NCBI RefSeq assembly: GCF_949987515.2
Contig: NC_082695.1
Location: forward strand, 72,070,466-72,134,465
Origin: Delphinus delphis
Lineage: Eukaryota > Chordata > Mammalia > Artiodactyla > Delphinidae
Direction of reading: 5' to 3'
Length of the DNA: 64,000 nucleotides
A model generated the notes under the pieces. The model was given only the letters and a program-made list of their open reading frames with translations. It was not told where the DNA came from and made no database searches. Each line of letters begins with the position of its first letter. Positions within the stretch are counted from its first letter, which is position 1. The position numbers and the translations under genes are program-made. Shown here piece by piece: positions 21,696 to 33,800 of the stretch.

Positions 21696-23884
21696 GCACT
21701 GACTTAATCAGGGGTGGGAGGAAGGAAGGGGAACAGCAATCAGTTTTACCTTAATTTCCCTTTGCAAACTACTAAAACTGAGCGGCATCGCTGAAAACCC
21801 CACTGCTCTGGGAAGAAGTCATTATTGACTGGAAACAAGCATAGGAGGATTTCAGCTAAGTGGAAGAACTGATTTTCCCATGCTGGTACCTCCAAGAAAG
21901 GCCTTCTATCTGCCCAGTTAGGGAGCAGGCATCCCATCACTTCATAATTTAAACTTAAAGCCATCCCAGGAAGACGTGTACCATTTGCCCTATGTTGGTG
22001 GGGCTTGGCTCAAGTCACCAAATGGGTCTTCCCCATCTCACTTTTATATTTTTTATGGAGAAACTCAGCATTATCCTCCAGCCAAATGGTACCAATGGAG
22101 CATGTCCATGCCCGTACCCTCTTAATTTCTCACCCTTCTGTCTCCTTCTCAGAGCTTCAAAGACCACTAACTGGCCCCCTCTGATGTCTCTCCCCATCCT
22201 GACCTCACCTTCCCAGGTGACATAGCAGACGGCAGTTTCTTTCTCGAGTCATCAAAGTTTACTTGTCCCATTTCCCATTTCTACAGAGTCCTGATAAATG
22301 ATTTCAAGTTGATGGGCTGGGAAGTGATAGTAGCTTACTGAGTAAGATATGGCACAGAACCTTCTGGACCAGGTGTTTCCCAAGAGGTTGGTACTAATTG
22401 AGAGAGACCAGGCAGTGGGATGGGACAGGGTAGGGAGTGATGGGGGACAAACAAGACTTTTTAACATGCCTCAGATGTCACAAGTGGTTTAACCTGCCCA
22501 TGAGCTGCAGGAAGAAACTAAAGAAGGAGAAATGGGGAAAAGTTGTATGCATGGGGAGGGGGTGGGTAAGGGAGAATATGGGAAAGAAAGAAAACTGGAA
22601 GGCCAGTTTAGGCAGTGGTTGGAGTTTCTTGGTTTCTTCATGGAAAGAGAGTGAAACCATTTCCTCTAATGAGTGAGAATTATCCAATTAATCTATAAAT
22701 CTAAGGGCTGCTGTGGGAAACGAGATCTGCAAAGAAATGCCAGGTTGGCATCTTGGGTGATGGGTGTAAATGTGTATGATGAAGCAGAAAATCTCTTCTA
22801 CACTAAAATATCTGCAGAATAAATCAGGACAAGAATTGCCAAATTCTAATGGTACATTAGGAGCAATTTACTTTATCTTGATTCATTTCTTTGGAGGAAG
22901 AAAATTTAGATTTGGGGTTGAGTGCAAAAGTCTATGATCCTTAGTAGGCGTTGTTAATGAAGAAGAGAGAGGCTTTGAAAAGCAGATTTCTATACCTGAA
23001 GGAATTTATAAGAAGTTTCTTACTACGTCATGGAGGAAAAGGCTCAAGGAGATAAAGAACTATGGGGGAAAACAAGTGCCCTTTAAATAATCAGCTCAGG
23101 GGACTCAGGAAAAACACTGGAATGGAGAAAGGACAGGAAGCGTAGCAAAATGGTGCTGTGTTCTGGGACCTAACAAGGGGGCAGGTGGGAGCCGATGGAG
23201 TGAGGAGAGGAGGAAAAGAGCAAATCACTGAGGAACAAAGAAGTGGCCTAAGCACCAAGGCACAGAAGCAGAAAGGTTAGACAGGCTTCCATGAAATTTT
23301 ACCAGAAGTATTCTTCATTTACATTGCACAGAAGAAAACCCCAGGAAAATACCATTCCTGATGGGCAAAGAGGGCAAGCAGGTAACCGGAGGACTCAAAA
23401 TAGCAGAGGTTTTAATGTGTATATTTACTTCTGTCTGTACCAAAAGATGCTACATTTTGATGTAAGGTCTGCGGGTTACACTCAGAAAGCAGCAGCAACC
23501 AGACATTTTGTCTCGTGTGGAACCTGTTCCCAATAATTCTCAAGATTTCTGATCTGTCAGCCCCACCGTGGCTGCTGAGTACAGTAGGTTTCTTCTTTGA
23601 GTCTTCCTTCTTTAACCCTGGGTTTGTTTTCCAGGCATGGAGTCCCACCCTACGTGACATGGCTGGGACCAGTGTACCTGAAATAGAGTGGAGCATCCTT
23701 TGCAATAAGCTATCTGAAACTAAAACCACAGAGACTCACAACACTCAGTTGAATGGATATGGGGAATTGGCAGGGACCATTGGGGAGGGACCAGCAATTA
23801 CTCTGAGCGTTTCCCAGGGAAGGGGCGTTACCTTGGGAGCTTCACAAAGAACAAACACGATGCCCATCATTTAGGAAGCAGAAA
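21696..23884. other. No gene recognised
   Basis: About 2.2 kb of unassigned sequence. The longest frame, 23515-23874 (+, 119 codons), has no recognisable domain and none of the surrounding sequence looks exonic. Confidence 0.4.
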
Positions 23885-24150
23885 AAGATGACCGCATTCC
23901 TTACAGCCTGATAAGCTTAACCTGGTTTCCAGGGAAGATGCTAGAACAAATCATCAAGCAATCAATGTGCAGTCAGCCAGAAGGGGGCAAGGCCTGGGGA
24001 GCTTATGGACACAGCCGTGTGAAGAGTAAATCAAGTCGGACCAATTTAATTTCCTTCTATGATAGAGTGACAGTCCATGTAGATAAGGTGGAAGCAATAG
24101 ATGTAATCGACCTGAGACCTCAGCAAGGCATTTGCTTCTGCCCCACGTGA
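23885..24150 (+). mobile_element. L3/CR1-like LINE reverse-transcriptase fragment
   Basis: GATGCTAGAACAAATCATCA, AGCAATCAATGTGCAGTCAG, TCGGACCAATTTAATTTCCT, TATGATAGAGTGACAGTCCA and GAAGCAATAGATGTAATCGA, then a decayed CAGCAAGGCATTTGCTTCTG, match the CR1/L3 RT core at DNA level. Part of one frame (LEQIIKQSM...RTNLISFYDRVTVHVD) still reads through. Confidence 0.7.
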
Positions 24151-24299
24151 CAGGCTCAGTGACAAGTCCTCTTGCTACGGTTCAGGCCAGGGGTCAAGAA
24201 CCCCAGAGCTGTCACACACGACGGTGGGAGAGCCAGCTCCTGCCAGGCTCGCCTGTTCTTCGCTCCGTTGCCTGAGTGGGTTGAGGTTCGTTGTCACAC

Positions 24300-24388
24300 A
24301 ATTTTATTTGATGAGCATTTGTTTTGTGCCTCCTGGGTCTGCATACTCTGGCATTTAATAAACGTTTGTTGAATAAATGAATGAATGC
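24300..24388 (+). mobile_element. L2 LINE 3' end
   Basis: GCATTTAATAAACGTTTGTT followed by GAATAAATGAATGAATGCAT is the L2 3' terminal signature. Confidence 0.7.
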
Positions 24389-25204
24389 ATTCTTAGGCAC
24401 ATGAGCTATGACCTTAGGAGACTGGCACCAGGGAGCCTAACCGCAGTCCACCTCCTCCATGGCAAACAGACAAGCAGAAAATACTCAGCTAATTGCTCCT
24501 CCATCCATTCAAAATACCAGAACACATTTTTATATTTATACCATATTGACATTGGGTATGTGCAGAGTAGAAAGCAGGATATTTCCTGCTGCCAATGGTT
24601 GCCATTTTTTTCAGAATTGAGAGAGATAGAAAGAGAGTTAGTTCCAGAATGGATTAGATGATCTTCAGATTACCCACCTTTGCCTGTAGGCGAGATGAAA
24701 GAATTTTAATAATGCAAACTATCCATGGGTCATAACAAATTAGCCTAAGTTGAAAAGTTGAAGCAGGCACAGAAAACAGCCTACTGCAATGGGGGCCCAT
24801 GAGACAAAATTCGGGAATGAAACTGAACACGATTGGTCTTTGTCAAGATTGTAGGTAAGGCTAGAGCTAAATGGGACCTAAATGTAGTTTTCAACAGACC
24901 CCCGGATGGCAGGAGAAGCCATATGGCTTCAACCAATGGCATAAGGTGAATGCCATCCAGCCAGGAAGCAAACCTTCAGTGCCCCACAGAGCAGATCGCA
25001 TGTGATTTCCAGCCCCATTTCTTTGGAGTGAGTGCAGAAAAAAATGGCTGAAAGAACTAAATGGTTGGGGAGATACCTGAGATACGAGAGAAAGGGCTAA
25101 AGCAGTTAACTAAAGAGAAGGCTATCAGGTTGTCAAGGGTCTAAAAGTGGTAAGTGAGGCACAAATAATTATTCTCTCCCTCCTCGTTGGGTTAGGAAAA
25201 AGGA
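24389..25204. other. No gene recognised
   Basis: Unassigned sequence before the L1 pair; no exon or clear repeat. Confidence 0.4.
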
Positions 25205-25773
25205 AATGGAATATTTTATTTTTAAAATTTATTATTTTAAAAAATATTTTATTTTTATACAATTTTAAAGGTTACACTCTATTTACAGTTATTAGTAAAT
25301 ATTGGCTATATTCCTCATGTTGAATATAGATCCTTGTAGCCTATTTTATACTCAACAGTTTGTATCTCCCTTATATTGCCCCTCCTCCACCACTGGCAAC
25401 CACTAGTTTGTTCTCTATATCTATGAGTCTGCTTCTTTTCTATTATATTCACTAGTTTGTTGTATTTTTAGATTCCACATCAAGTAATAGCATACAGCAT
25501 TTGTCTTTCTCTGTCTGACCTATTTCACTTAGCATAATGCCTTCCAAGTCCATCCCTGTTGTTGCAAATGGCAACATTTCACTCTTTTTATGGTTGAGTC
25601 GTATTCCATCGTGTGTGTGTGTGTGTGCGCACGTGTGTGTGTGTGTGTATGCCACATCTTCTTTATCTATTCATCTGTTGATGGACACTTAGGTTGCTTC
25701 CATATCTTGGCAATTGTAAATGATGCTGCTATGAACATTGGGATGCACATATCTTTTCAAATTAGTGGTTAAA
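25205..25773 (-). mobile_element. 5'-truncated L1, minus strand
   Basis: Starts with an AT-rich tail (complement of an A-rich 3' end), then the 3'UTR (CTGGCAACCACTAGTTTGTT, TCTATGAGTCTGCTTCTTTT) and the complement of the ORF2 C-terminus (GTTGATGGACACTTAGGTTG, CAATTGTAAATGATGCTGCT). It contains a (GT)n-rich microsatellite at about 25610-25649. Its 5' end abuts the 5' end of the next L1. Confidence 0.85.
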
Positions 25774-27055
25774 AAAAAAAATCTAACACCGTAAAAAAGT
25801 AAACTCAAAATGACTTAAAGACCTAATTGTTAAGACCAGATACTATAAAACTCCTAGAGGAAAACATAGGCAGAACACTCTTTGACATAAATTGCAGCAA
25901 TATTTTTGTGGATGTGTCTCTTAAAGTAAAGGAAATAAAAGAAAAAATAAACAAATGGGACCTAATTAAATTTAAAAGCTTTTGCACAGCAAAGGACACC
26001 ATCAACAAAATGAAAAGACAACCTATGGGAGAAAAGATATGACTGATAAGGGATTAATATCCAATATATATAAACAGATATATAAACAGTTCTTAGAACT
26101 CAACATCAAAAAATAAACAACCTGATTACAAAATGGGCATAAAACTGAATAGACATTTTTCCAAAGAGGAAAGGCAGATGGCCAAGAGGCCCATGAAAAG
26201 ATGCTCAACATCACTAATTATCAGGGAAATGCAAATCAAAACCACAGTGAGATATCGCCTCACACCTGTCAGAATGGCTATCATCAAAAATACAAGTAAC
26301 AAGTGTTGGTGAGGAAAAGGGAAACCTTGTGCACTGTTGGTGGGATTGTAAGTTGGTGCAGCCACCATGGAAAACAGTATAGAGCTTCCTCAAAAAATTA
26401 AAAATAGAATTGCCATATGATCAAGCAATCTTACTCTCCTCAAAAAACAAAAACATTAATTTGAAAACATATATGCACTCCAATGTTTACTGAGGCACTG
26501 TTTACAATAGCCAAAATATGGAAGTTAGCTAAGTGTCCATCAGTAGATGAACAGATAAACATGTGGTATATATACACAATGGAATATTACTCAACCATAA
26601 AAAAGAAAACTTGTCATGTGTGACAATATGGATAGATCTAGAAGATATTATGATAAGTGAAATAAGTCAGACACAGAGAGATACATACCACATGATTTCA
26701 TTTATATGGGGAATCAAAAAAACAAACAAACAAAACAAAATGAAAAGAGACTCATAGATACAGAGAACAAATGGGAGGTTGCCAGAAGTGAGGGGGTAGG
26801 AGGTAGGTGAAATAAGTGAAGGGGATTAAGAGGTACAAACCTCCAGCTATATAATAAATAAGTCATGGGGATGTAATATACAACATAAGGAATAGGGTCA
26901 ATAATATTGCAATAATTTTGCATGAGGACAGATGGTTATTAAACTTATCAATGTGATTATTTCATAATGTATACAAGCGTAAAATTATGTAGTACCTGGA
27001 ACTAACATAATATTGTATGTCAACTATATTTCAATTCAAAAAATTAAAGAAAAAA
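25774..27055 (+). mobile_element. 5'-truncated L1, plus strand
   Basis: Begins in ORF2 after a short poly-A ([20 protein letters not shown] in one frame), continues through the C-terminus (MVYIHNGILLNHKKENLSC), then the 3'UTR and the end TAATATTGTATGTCAACTAT with an A-rich tail. Frames are broken repeatedly. Together with 25205-25773 it forms a head-to-head inverted pair sharing the ORF2 C-terminus and 3'UTR. Confidence 0.85.
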
Positions 27056-27483
27056 ACAAAGAAAGGAGAAAACTGTTGACTCCAAAATACACACAAAAAG
27101 GAAATACAGTTATAGCACACTACTCGGCTTGGCAGTAATCATAATCATAAAAATGTACACTTTGAATGTTGACTTAATCAAAAGTTGTGATGTAACTATA
27201 CTGGGAGGATGGAAGAGGGGAAAGGGGGAGCAAATGAGAGCTAAATTGTCTTATCCCAAAATAAAAATCAACAGACAATATAAAAATCAGTCAAATCAAG
27301 AAGTGTAGTATAAGCATTTCATTTGAAGGTAAATAACTGAAAACAGCTAAAAGACTTTTAAAAAATGGCTGCCCGGGGAGCAGGACTTGAGGATAAGAAG
27401 GATCAGGGTCAGGGGCCTGCTGTTTTTTGATACAAGTTTTTGAGCACTCTTTAAAGTGTATGCATGTCTTATTTTTAAATGTT
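27056..27483. other. Decayed sequence, possibly an old L1 3' end
   Basis: GGGGAGCAAATGAGAGCTAA and GACTTTTAAAAAATGGCTGC faintly resemble old L1 3'UTRs. I could not make a firm assignment. Confidence 0.3.
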
Positions 27484-27645
27484 AACTCTATTTTTAGTGT
27501 TTTGAGAAAACTCCATACCGTTTTCCACAGTGGCTGCACAAATTTACATTCCCACCAACAGTGTATGAGGGTTCCCTTTTCTCTGCATTCTCACCAACTC
27601 TTGCTATCTCTTGCGTTTTTGATGATAGCCATTCTGACACTCACT
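27484..27645 (-). mobile_element. L1 ORF2 internal fragment
   Basis: TCCATACCGTTTTCCACAGT, GGCTGCACAAATTTACATTC, CCACCAACAGTGTATGAGGG and TTTTGATGATAGCCATTCTG are the complement of the ORF2 C-terminal region (complement strand: [19 protein letters not shown]). Truncated at both ends. Confidence 0.8.
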
Positions 27646-29109
27646 TCCAACACTCACTCACTTCCCACAAAGCTGGAGACATGCCCTGGGAGAGGGCTGC
27701 TGTTAGAAACTTCCATAACCTGCTCGCCAGCAGGAAAACATCCCAAAGTACCAGGAAGATGACCTCTACCCACCTTCCATCTTCCCAAATTGTCCAAGTG
27801 CTTCTTATTGGTGGGACCAAATCTCTTCTCATACCCTAGCTACAAGGGAGTCTGGGAAATACAGGTTTTGACTTGCTGGGTTCCAGACAACACGAGGCAG
27901 AGACGGAGCTGAGTGCTGACCCATCACATCCAACACTCTGGTGATCTTTGAAAGTGTGGCAGGAATAACAGATTATGTGGGAACCTTGCCTTTTTATTTG
28001 GGGGCAGCTCCCCAAATGTTATTAAAGATGGTCTTTTCTCTGGGCCTTTCAGTTTCTCCATAGAAGAAGCCCTCAATCCCCATCCTGGACGGATAAGCCA
28101 GTTCTCAGCATCCTGGGGGCTGGAGGGGTCAATGCTCGGCGTGCCTCACCCTGTTCTCCCTCTACCTGAAGTCCCTGAGTTCAGAGTTTCAGTTTTTAAC
28201 CTAAAAATTCATGTGGATGAATCTACTCCATAATAAATCTTAGTTTGTTTTAGTAAAAAATAATAATATTTGTTTTAATATAAAAATATTCTCTGCTGAA
28301 CCTCTGGGTGAAATAATGCTCCAGAAAGCTATTCCATGTTTAATTTGTATTTTAAGAACTACTCCCTGATACATGGCCACATATCCCCCAGAGATACACA
28401 TCACCCAGTTTGAGAAATACGGGCCTGGATTATTTCTCTAAGATTCGATGACTATTTTTCTCTTCTTAGTAGGTAGGTAAAAATGAAAAACAACAAGAGA
28501 AAGGAAGGGAAGCTTGAGAAGGAATGACCTCCCTCCTGTTTTACAAATAAATCATAGAAGGACAAAGCTGGAATGGAAAATTCAGAACAGTGATCAATAT
28601 TTGGAGAAAAGAAACCAAAAGGCCGTGGTTTATTGCACGATCCATGCACGACGTGCAAGAAAGAAGCTAACTGTGAACACAGGTTTCCAGGGCTGGGAGG
28701 AGGTAGAGACAAATCCTTTTTTCAATGAAAGGAGCCAGTGAGAGCCTGCTGAAAGTAAATTCACTGCTTCTGGAAAAAGCCATAGTTCTGCTTTGGGAAG
28801 CTCCCAGCATGCCTTTTTTTTTTTAACTTCCGGGGCACTAAACACAGCAAATCATACATTGTTTTCTTCCAACCCTTAGACTGGCTGATGGGGACATGTC
28901 CAAGACACTACTCACTACCTTCTTTGGGTGTCAAGCTGGGCAAAATCAGTTGGTATAATTGGGTGAAAGAAAATGAAAATCAGAGCAGTGTGTAGTAAAG
29001 TGAAAAGAGAAGATGTACAGTAACTCCTTTGAGTAGGAGAGAAAAGGATGGAAATGTGAACGAGGAAGCTTAGGTCTGTGGTACCCTCTGGGGGCAGAGC
29101 ACCTGGACA
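27646..29109. other. No gene recognised
   Basis: About 1.5 kb without a clear repeat or exon; a poly-T run near 28813. The frame 28452-28712 (-) shows no recognisable domain. Confidence 0.4.
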
Positions 29110-29290
29110 GACATGAACTCATCCAATCCTTTCAATGCTGTCTGATAGTCCCATTTTATAGACGAGCAAATGAAATCCGAGCAAGGTCCAGAGATTTGCT
29201 CAACATTACGAAGATAGAAAATAGTAGACCCTGGATTCAAACCCAGGACTATGGGCTTCCCTGATGATGATCATTTAACTACACTCCTAT
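29110..29290 (-). mobile_element. MIR SINE
   Basis: ACTCATCCAATCCTTTCAAT, CATTTTATAGACGAGCAAAT, CTCAACATTACGAAGATAGA and GGATTCAAACCCAGGACTAT are the reverse complement of MIR in order. Confidence 0.8.
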
Positions 29291-29324
29291 GTCTGAAAGG
29301 GAGGGGCTAGGAGGCTGGGATACT

Positions 29325-29522
29325 GTCCCAGCTCTACCACTAACTGGCTGTGTAACACTGAGCATGTTACTTAAATGCTTAGTTTCTTCATCTGCACAAT
29401 AGAGATAATTATAGCATCTGCCTCACTGGAGAGTCAAGGGGATTAGATGATATAACATATGTAAAGTACTTAGCACAGGGCTTGGTGCCTATCAAGCGCT
29501 CAGGAAATGCTAGCTACTGTTG
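29325..29522 (+). mobile_element. MIR SINE
   Basis: CAGCTCTACCACTAACTGGC, TGTGTAACACTGAGCATGTT, AGTTTCTTCATCTGCACAAT, GGGGATTAGATGATATAACA and TATCAAGCGCTCAGGAAATG. Well preserved, and inverted relative to the MIR about 35 bases upstream. Confidence 0.85.
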
Positions 29523-29704
29523 CTGTGCAAACACCTGGGAACTGTAGAAGAAAGGAGCATTCCAGGAAAGTACCAAGCAGAAGAATTCAGAATGTCACTC
29601 CAGGCAAGAGACTGTGCTAATAACATTTCCCTGCTTTGCATGGAATCACAGGGAGCTACATTTCTCAACCCAGCTGGCTTCTGTGTAGTTTGGGCCAATG
29701 CTAT

Positions 29705-30704
29705 CAGTCAGAATCTCTAGAAAAACAGAACCAGTAGGAGGTAGATATATAGTAGATAGATAGATAGATAGATGATTGATAGATTTATCTCAAGGAACTA
29801 GTTCATGCAATTGTGGGGCGGGGCTGGAAGGTCTAAAACTTGTAAAGCGGGCTGGCAAGGCTGGCAACTCAGACTGGAGTTGATGCTGCAGTCTTAAGGC
29901 AGAATTTCTTCTCCTAGAAGTCTCAGGTTTTGCTTTTAAGGCCTTCAACTGATTGGATCAGGCCCACCCAATTTGTGAAAGATAATCTCCTTTACTGAAA
30001 GTCAACTGACTGTTAGCCACCGTTACTAGATGCTAGCCATGTCTACAAAATATTACCATAGCAACACCTAGATTAGTGTTTGATTAAATACCTGAGTACT
30101 CTAGCCCAGCAGTCCCCAACATTTTTGTCACCAGGGACTGGTTTCATGGAAGACAATTTTTCCACGGACCGGGGATGGTGGGGGGGAGGGGGTGGATGGT
30201 TCCAAGATGATTCAAGTGCATTACCTTTATTGAGCACTTTACTTCTATTATTGTTACATTGTGATACATAATGAAATAATTGTACAACTCACCATAATGC
30301 AGAATAAGTGGGAGCCCTGAGCTTGTTTTCCTGCAACTATATGGTCCCATCTGCGGGTGATGGGAGACAGTGACACCTGAAGCTCCACCTCAGATCATCA
30401 GCATTAGATTCTCATAAGGAGAGCGCAACCTAGGTCCCTCGCATGTGCAGTTCACAGTAGTGTCCCCACTCCTATGAGAATCGAATGCCTCCGCTGATCT
30501 GACAGGAAGCGGAGCTCAGGCTGTAATGTGCGTGACAGGGAGCGGCTGTAAATACAGATGAAGCTTCGCACACTCGCCCACCGCCCACCTCCTGCTGTGC
30601 GGCCCGGTTCCTAACAGGCCACAGGCCGGTACCGGTCCATGGCCTGGGGGGTTGGGGACCCCTGCTCTAGCCTAGTCAATGCGACCTAAAATTAACCATC
30701 ATAG
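29705..30704 (-). mobile_element. LTR of the TGATGGTTAATTTT family, split by a hAT element
   Basis: The minus-strand LTR begins (in plus orientation) with ATCTCTAGAAAAACAGAACC and a short (TAGA)n run at about 29743-29773. It continues through GTTCATGCAATTGTGGGGCG and TCAACTGATTGGATCAGGCC, then breaks at 30106. It resumes at 30673 with TAGTCAATGCGACCTAAAAT and TAACCATCATA, the complement of the LTR start. The break is an exact 8-bp duplication. Confidence 0.8.
30107..30664 (-). mobile_element. hAT-Charlie element (MER1-like) with exact 8-bp TSD
   Basis: Ends CAGCAGTCCCCAACATTTTT and GGTTGGGGACCCCTG are inverted repeats, and CTCTAGCC at 30099-30106 and 30665-30672 is a perfect 8-bp TSD, the size typical of hAT transposition. 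Interior motifs include CATGGAAGACAATTTTTCCA, GATTCTCATAAGGAGAGCGC and GCTGTGCGGCCCGGTTCCTA. About 558 bp, essentially complete and non-coding. Confidence 0.9.
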
Positions 30705-31639
30705 AGGCACAGCCAGTGTTGGGAGGTAGAGGAGGGGAGAAGCCAGGGCATGCCTCCCCATCTCCCCGTCTTGCTCTGTCTCAGGAGCGACTCCAGCAGC
30801 GACGGTGGGCTCAGCGGGCAGCCTTTCCATCTTGGACCCAGGTCCCTCTAAGCAGCCCCAGACAATGGTTCTAGCTCCCACCAGATGGCCTGGCTTCTGG
30901 TGACAAGTCTTCCTCCATTGCCTCCGTGGCCCTTGGTGGTAATGGCTTCCTGCTCTTACCAACCTCTGGGCTGTCTCCTTGTCTCTGCCTGGCTTACTTA
31001 GCCTCTCGTGTGTCACTGATGCCCTGTGTGGGATCTAGAGTGGCTTCTGCCTTGACCCTGACCGCATCAGAGGCCCTTCTTGTTAGTTGGGATGCTTGCC
31101 CAGCCTTTCAAGTTGCGCTGGTTTCTTAGGACTCTGTAGATGAGTTGTGGGGATGAATTTAGAGAAGTGAAGAAGACAGAGACAAAAGAACTTGTCCCAT
31201 GACCTCACTCACAGCTGCTCAGTCAGAGCAACGCCAGATGGTGAGAGAGGATAAAACCATGGCGCCAACTTCCTGAGGGCAGAGGGGGGGAGATGGCCCT
31301 GGTCCAAGGGATTCCACTTACTTGTGAGTGTTGGCATCTGCTTCTCTCACATCAAGAGGGTCATCACCAAAGCCCTGCACGTCTCAGAGGGCAGCCCCAC
31401 ATTGCGCAAGCACCGCCCCTCCACTGCTCAAGACCTGGGTTATTTTGGGAGTAGTCTCTAAATGGCTGAGGCAAGTAAGCAGCTGCTGATCATGGCGTCT
31501 CTGGGCACCTGGCTGTTTCATTCTAGAAGCATCTGTCTGAAGACGTTGGGGCTGCCAGTGAGGAAAGTCCAAGAGCCTATGTCCCCCACACACAAACCCT
31601 GGCCCCTTTCCGTGCTTCAATGTTCTCCCAAACACTTAG
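30705..31639. other. No gene recognised
   Basis: No repeat family or exon recognised. A 105-codon frame at 30699-31016 (-) starts inside the LTR end and shows no domain. Confidence 0.4.
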
Positions 31640-31812
31640 CAATATCTGACGCATTGCACATTATGATTATTTATTTGCTTATCATCTCTCTGCCTGCTCA
31701 AATATAAGCTCCACCAAGGCAGGCAGTTTTGTCCCTGTGCTCTCGGCTTTATTTCTAGCGCAAAGAGCAGTGCCCAGCTCAGAGCAGGCACTCAGTGGGT
31801 GCCAGATGGAGC
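31640..31812 (+). mobile_element. L2 LINE 3' end
   Basis: AATATAAGCTCCACCAAGGC, AGGCAGTTTTGTCCCTGTGC, GCAAAGAGCAGTGCCCAGCT and CAGGCACTCAGTGGGTGCCA follow the L2 3' consensus order. Confidence 0.75.
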
Positions 31813-32727
31813 GACATCATTGCCTCTTTGATCCAAAGGACAGGACCCAGAGACCTGCATCCTCTATTAACTCTTAGCAGACATCCTGATAGAGTCCAGG
31901 GCACGGCCGTTCTTCCAGCGTGCCCCCCAAACACAGCAGCGCAGAATGGTAGGAATTTGGGAAAACATCCCCAATTCCATGCTGGGCAGAGACAAGGAGG
32001 GCGTGGAGAGAAGGACAAGGAAGAAAAGTAGTTTCTGTGGCAAGAAACACATAAGTCAGGGACCGAAGGAGGTGGCTGTAGACCCCAAGTCCCCTGCCCA
32101 GTTCACACGCCTACAAAGGGCTCGTGACACTCCTTACCCCCCTTCCCACCAGATAGAGCTGAAGGATGTCTGATGGCAAATACCCATCGCCTCCCCTCCC
32201 TCCTTTCCCTCCCCTTCCCCCTTCCTTTCCCTCCCTTGCCTTCTCCCAGCTTTAACGCCATCTGAGCTCTGTTCCCTTTCTCCTCATGTCATCTCTCTCG
32301 TCATCTCTCTCTCTCAGGCACTGTCCTTTCTTCAGAGTTAGTAGAGAGCAGGGTGGAGGGAGGGACCGAAGCCAGTGGGGTGGCCCACCCTTCCAAGCCC
32401 CTTGCTTCCCATACCTAGCAGGGCATTGCCCCTTGTGAACCACCAAGCCCAGAGATTTTCTAGTGACAGTTCCAGCAGTCACCGTGGCCCCAGGAGCTCC
32501 GCCACTTCCAGCTGAATGGAGTCCTCTTTCCCCTCTCCAGTCCAGACACCCCAGCTCCCCTGTTCAAGCCCATATCAGTGGCTCCAGATCAAAGTGCTCG
32601 ACTTTTCATGGCAACCTTTCCACTCTCCAAGGTCTAGATCAAGTCCCACTTCTCCACTGACTCCAGCCCCCGCAGACGGATCCCTTCTCTGAAAGGGTGA
32701 ATGCCACACCACCATAGCTCTGGGGGT
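31813..32727. other. No gene recognised; polypyrimidine tract inside
   Basis: Contains a CT-rich tract at about 32190-32247. No exon or named repeat is visible. Confidence 0.4.
32190..32247 (+). repeat. Polypyrimidine low-complexity tract
   Basis: Nearly uninterrupted C/T sequence built from CCCTTCC- and CCTCCTTT-like units. Candidate triplex-forming region. Confidence 0.75.
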
Positions 32728-33245
32728 TTTGTTTGTTCGTTTGTCCTTGAAATATATTTGACCTATAACATTGTGTAACTTTAAAGTGTACATGTTGATA
32801 TGCTACATTTATGTATTGTAATATGATTGCTAGTGTAGTGATAGCACCTCTGTCACCTCACATAATTATTTCTTTGTTCTGGTGGAAATAATAAAGATCT
32901 AGTCTCTTAGCAAGTTTGATGATTAAAATACAATATTGTATTCACTTTGTATTTACTGTATTTATAGTCACTAGACTGGGCATGAGATCTCCAGGACTTG
33001 TCTATTAGTTGCAAGTTTGTACCTTAAACAGCATCTATTCCCCCTCCCTCAAGCCCCTAGTAACCACCAGTATACTCTCTGTTTTTACCAGTTCAGTTTT
33101 TTCGATTACACAGATAAGTGAGACCCTACAGCCCTTGTCTTTCTCTCTCTGATTTATCTCATTTAGCATAATGTTTTCAAGGTCCAGCCATGTTATCATA
33201 AAGGGCAGAATTTCCTTCTTTCTCATGGCTGAGGCTCTGTTTTTT
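32728..33245 (-). mobile_element. Old L1 3' end, minus strand
   Basis: TTGACCTATAACATTGTGTA, TTAAAGTGTACATGTTGATA, CAAGTTTGTACCTTAAACAG, ACCACCAGTATACTCTCTGT and CATTTAGCATAATGTTTTCA are the complement of the L1 3'UTR and ORF2 end. Confidence 0.8.
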
Positions 33246-33479
33246 TTCTTAGCTGCTTCTCCCTCTCTCCAGCCAACCCTAAAACCCTTTGCACACTGCC
33301 CGTCTGCCCCCAACCCATCACCTTACCCAGAGGAGGAAGCGCATTGGGCGCTCAACACATCATTGCTTCGTGCACCTCACCTCGGAGGAAAGAATTTCCT
33401 CCCAGCTCCCAGAGAGAAGGACAACAGAATAAAAGGCATGATAATACCAATAATATAGCCAAGGCTACCAGCCATCTGC

Positions 33480-33800
33480 ACTCCTTTTAATCATTGTAAA
33501 AGTAACACATGTTTGTTTTAGAAAATTTGGAACATACAGAAAAGAATTTTTAAAAGCCACATCTATCCTGGTGTGTTTCCTGCCAGTGCAAATATGCACA
33601 TGTTTTCAAGGAAATTGGAATCATAACACAGTTTTTTTTAAAATTGGAATATGAATATATTTCTATATTAGAATGCTCACAAGTGTAACATCATTTTTGA
33701 TCCTTCTTTCCCTTTATTATTTTAGGGGGAAATTTTCCATGTTGTTAAATAGTTTTCATGTTGTTAAATATCTTTCAAAAATGTGATTTTTCACAGCTGC
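33480..33800. mobile_element. Ancient interspersed repeat, unassigned
   Basis: GTTTTAGAAAATTTGGAACA, ACAGAAAAGAATTTTTAAAA and GTGTGTTTCCTGCCAGTGCA recall a widespread old mammalian repeat that I cannot name with confidence. Near 33739-33772 the unit ATGTTGTTAAATA occurs twice in tandem. Confidence 0.4.

Noticed and set aside
23885..24150. Possible coding gene with RT-like peptide
   Set aside because: It matches the decayed L3/CR1 consensus and is a short LINE fossil, not a host gene.
25774..27055. 5' inversion by twin priming for the L1 pair
   Set aside because: The minus-strand half has its own 3'UTR and tail and overlaps the same ORF2 region as the plus half, which twin priming would not produce.
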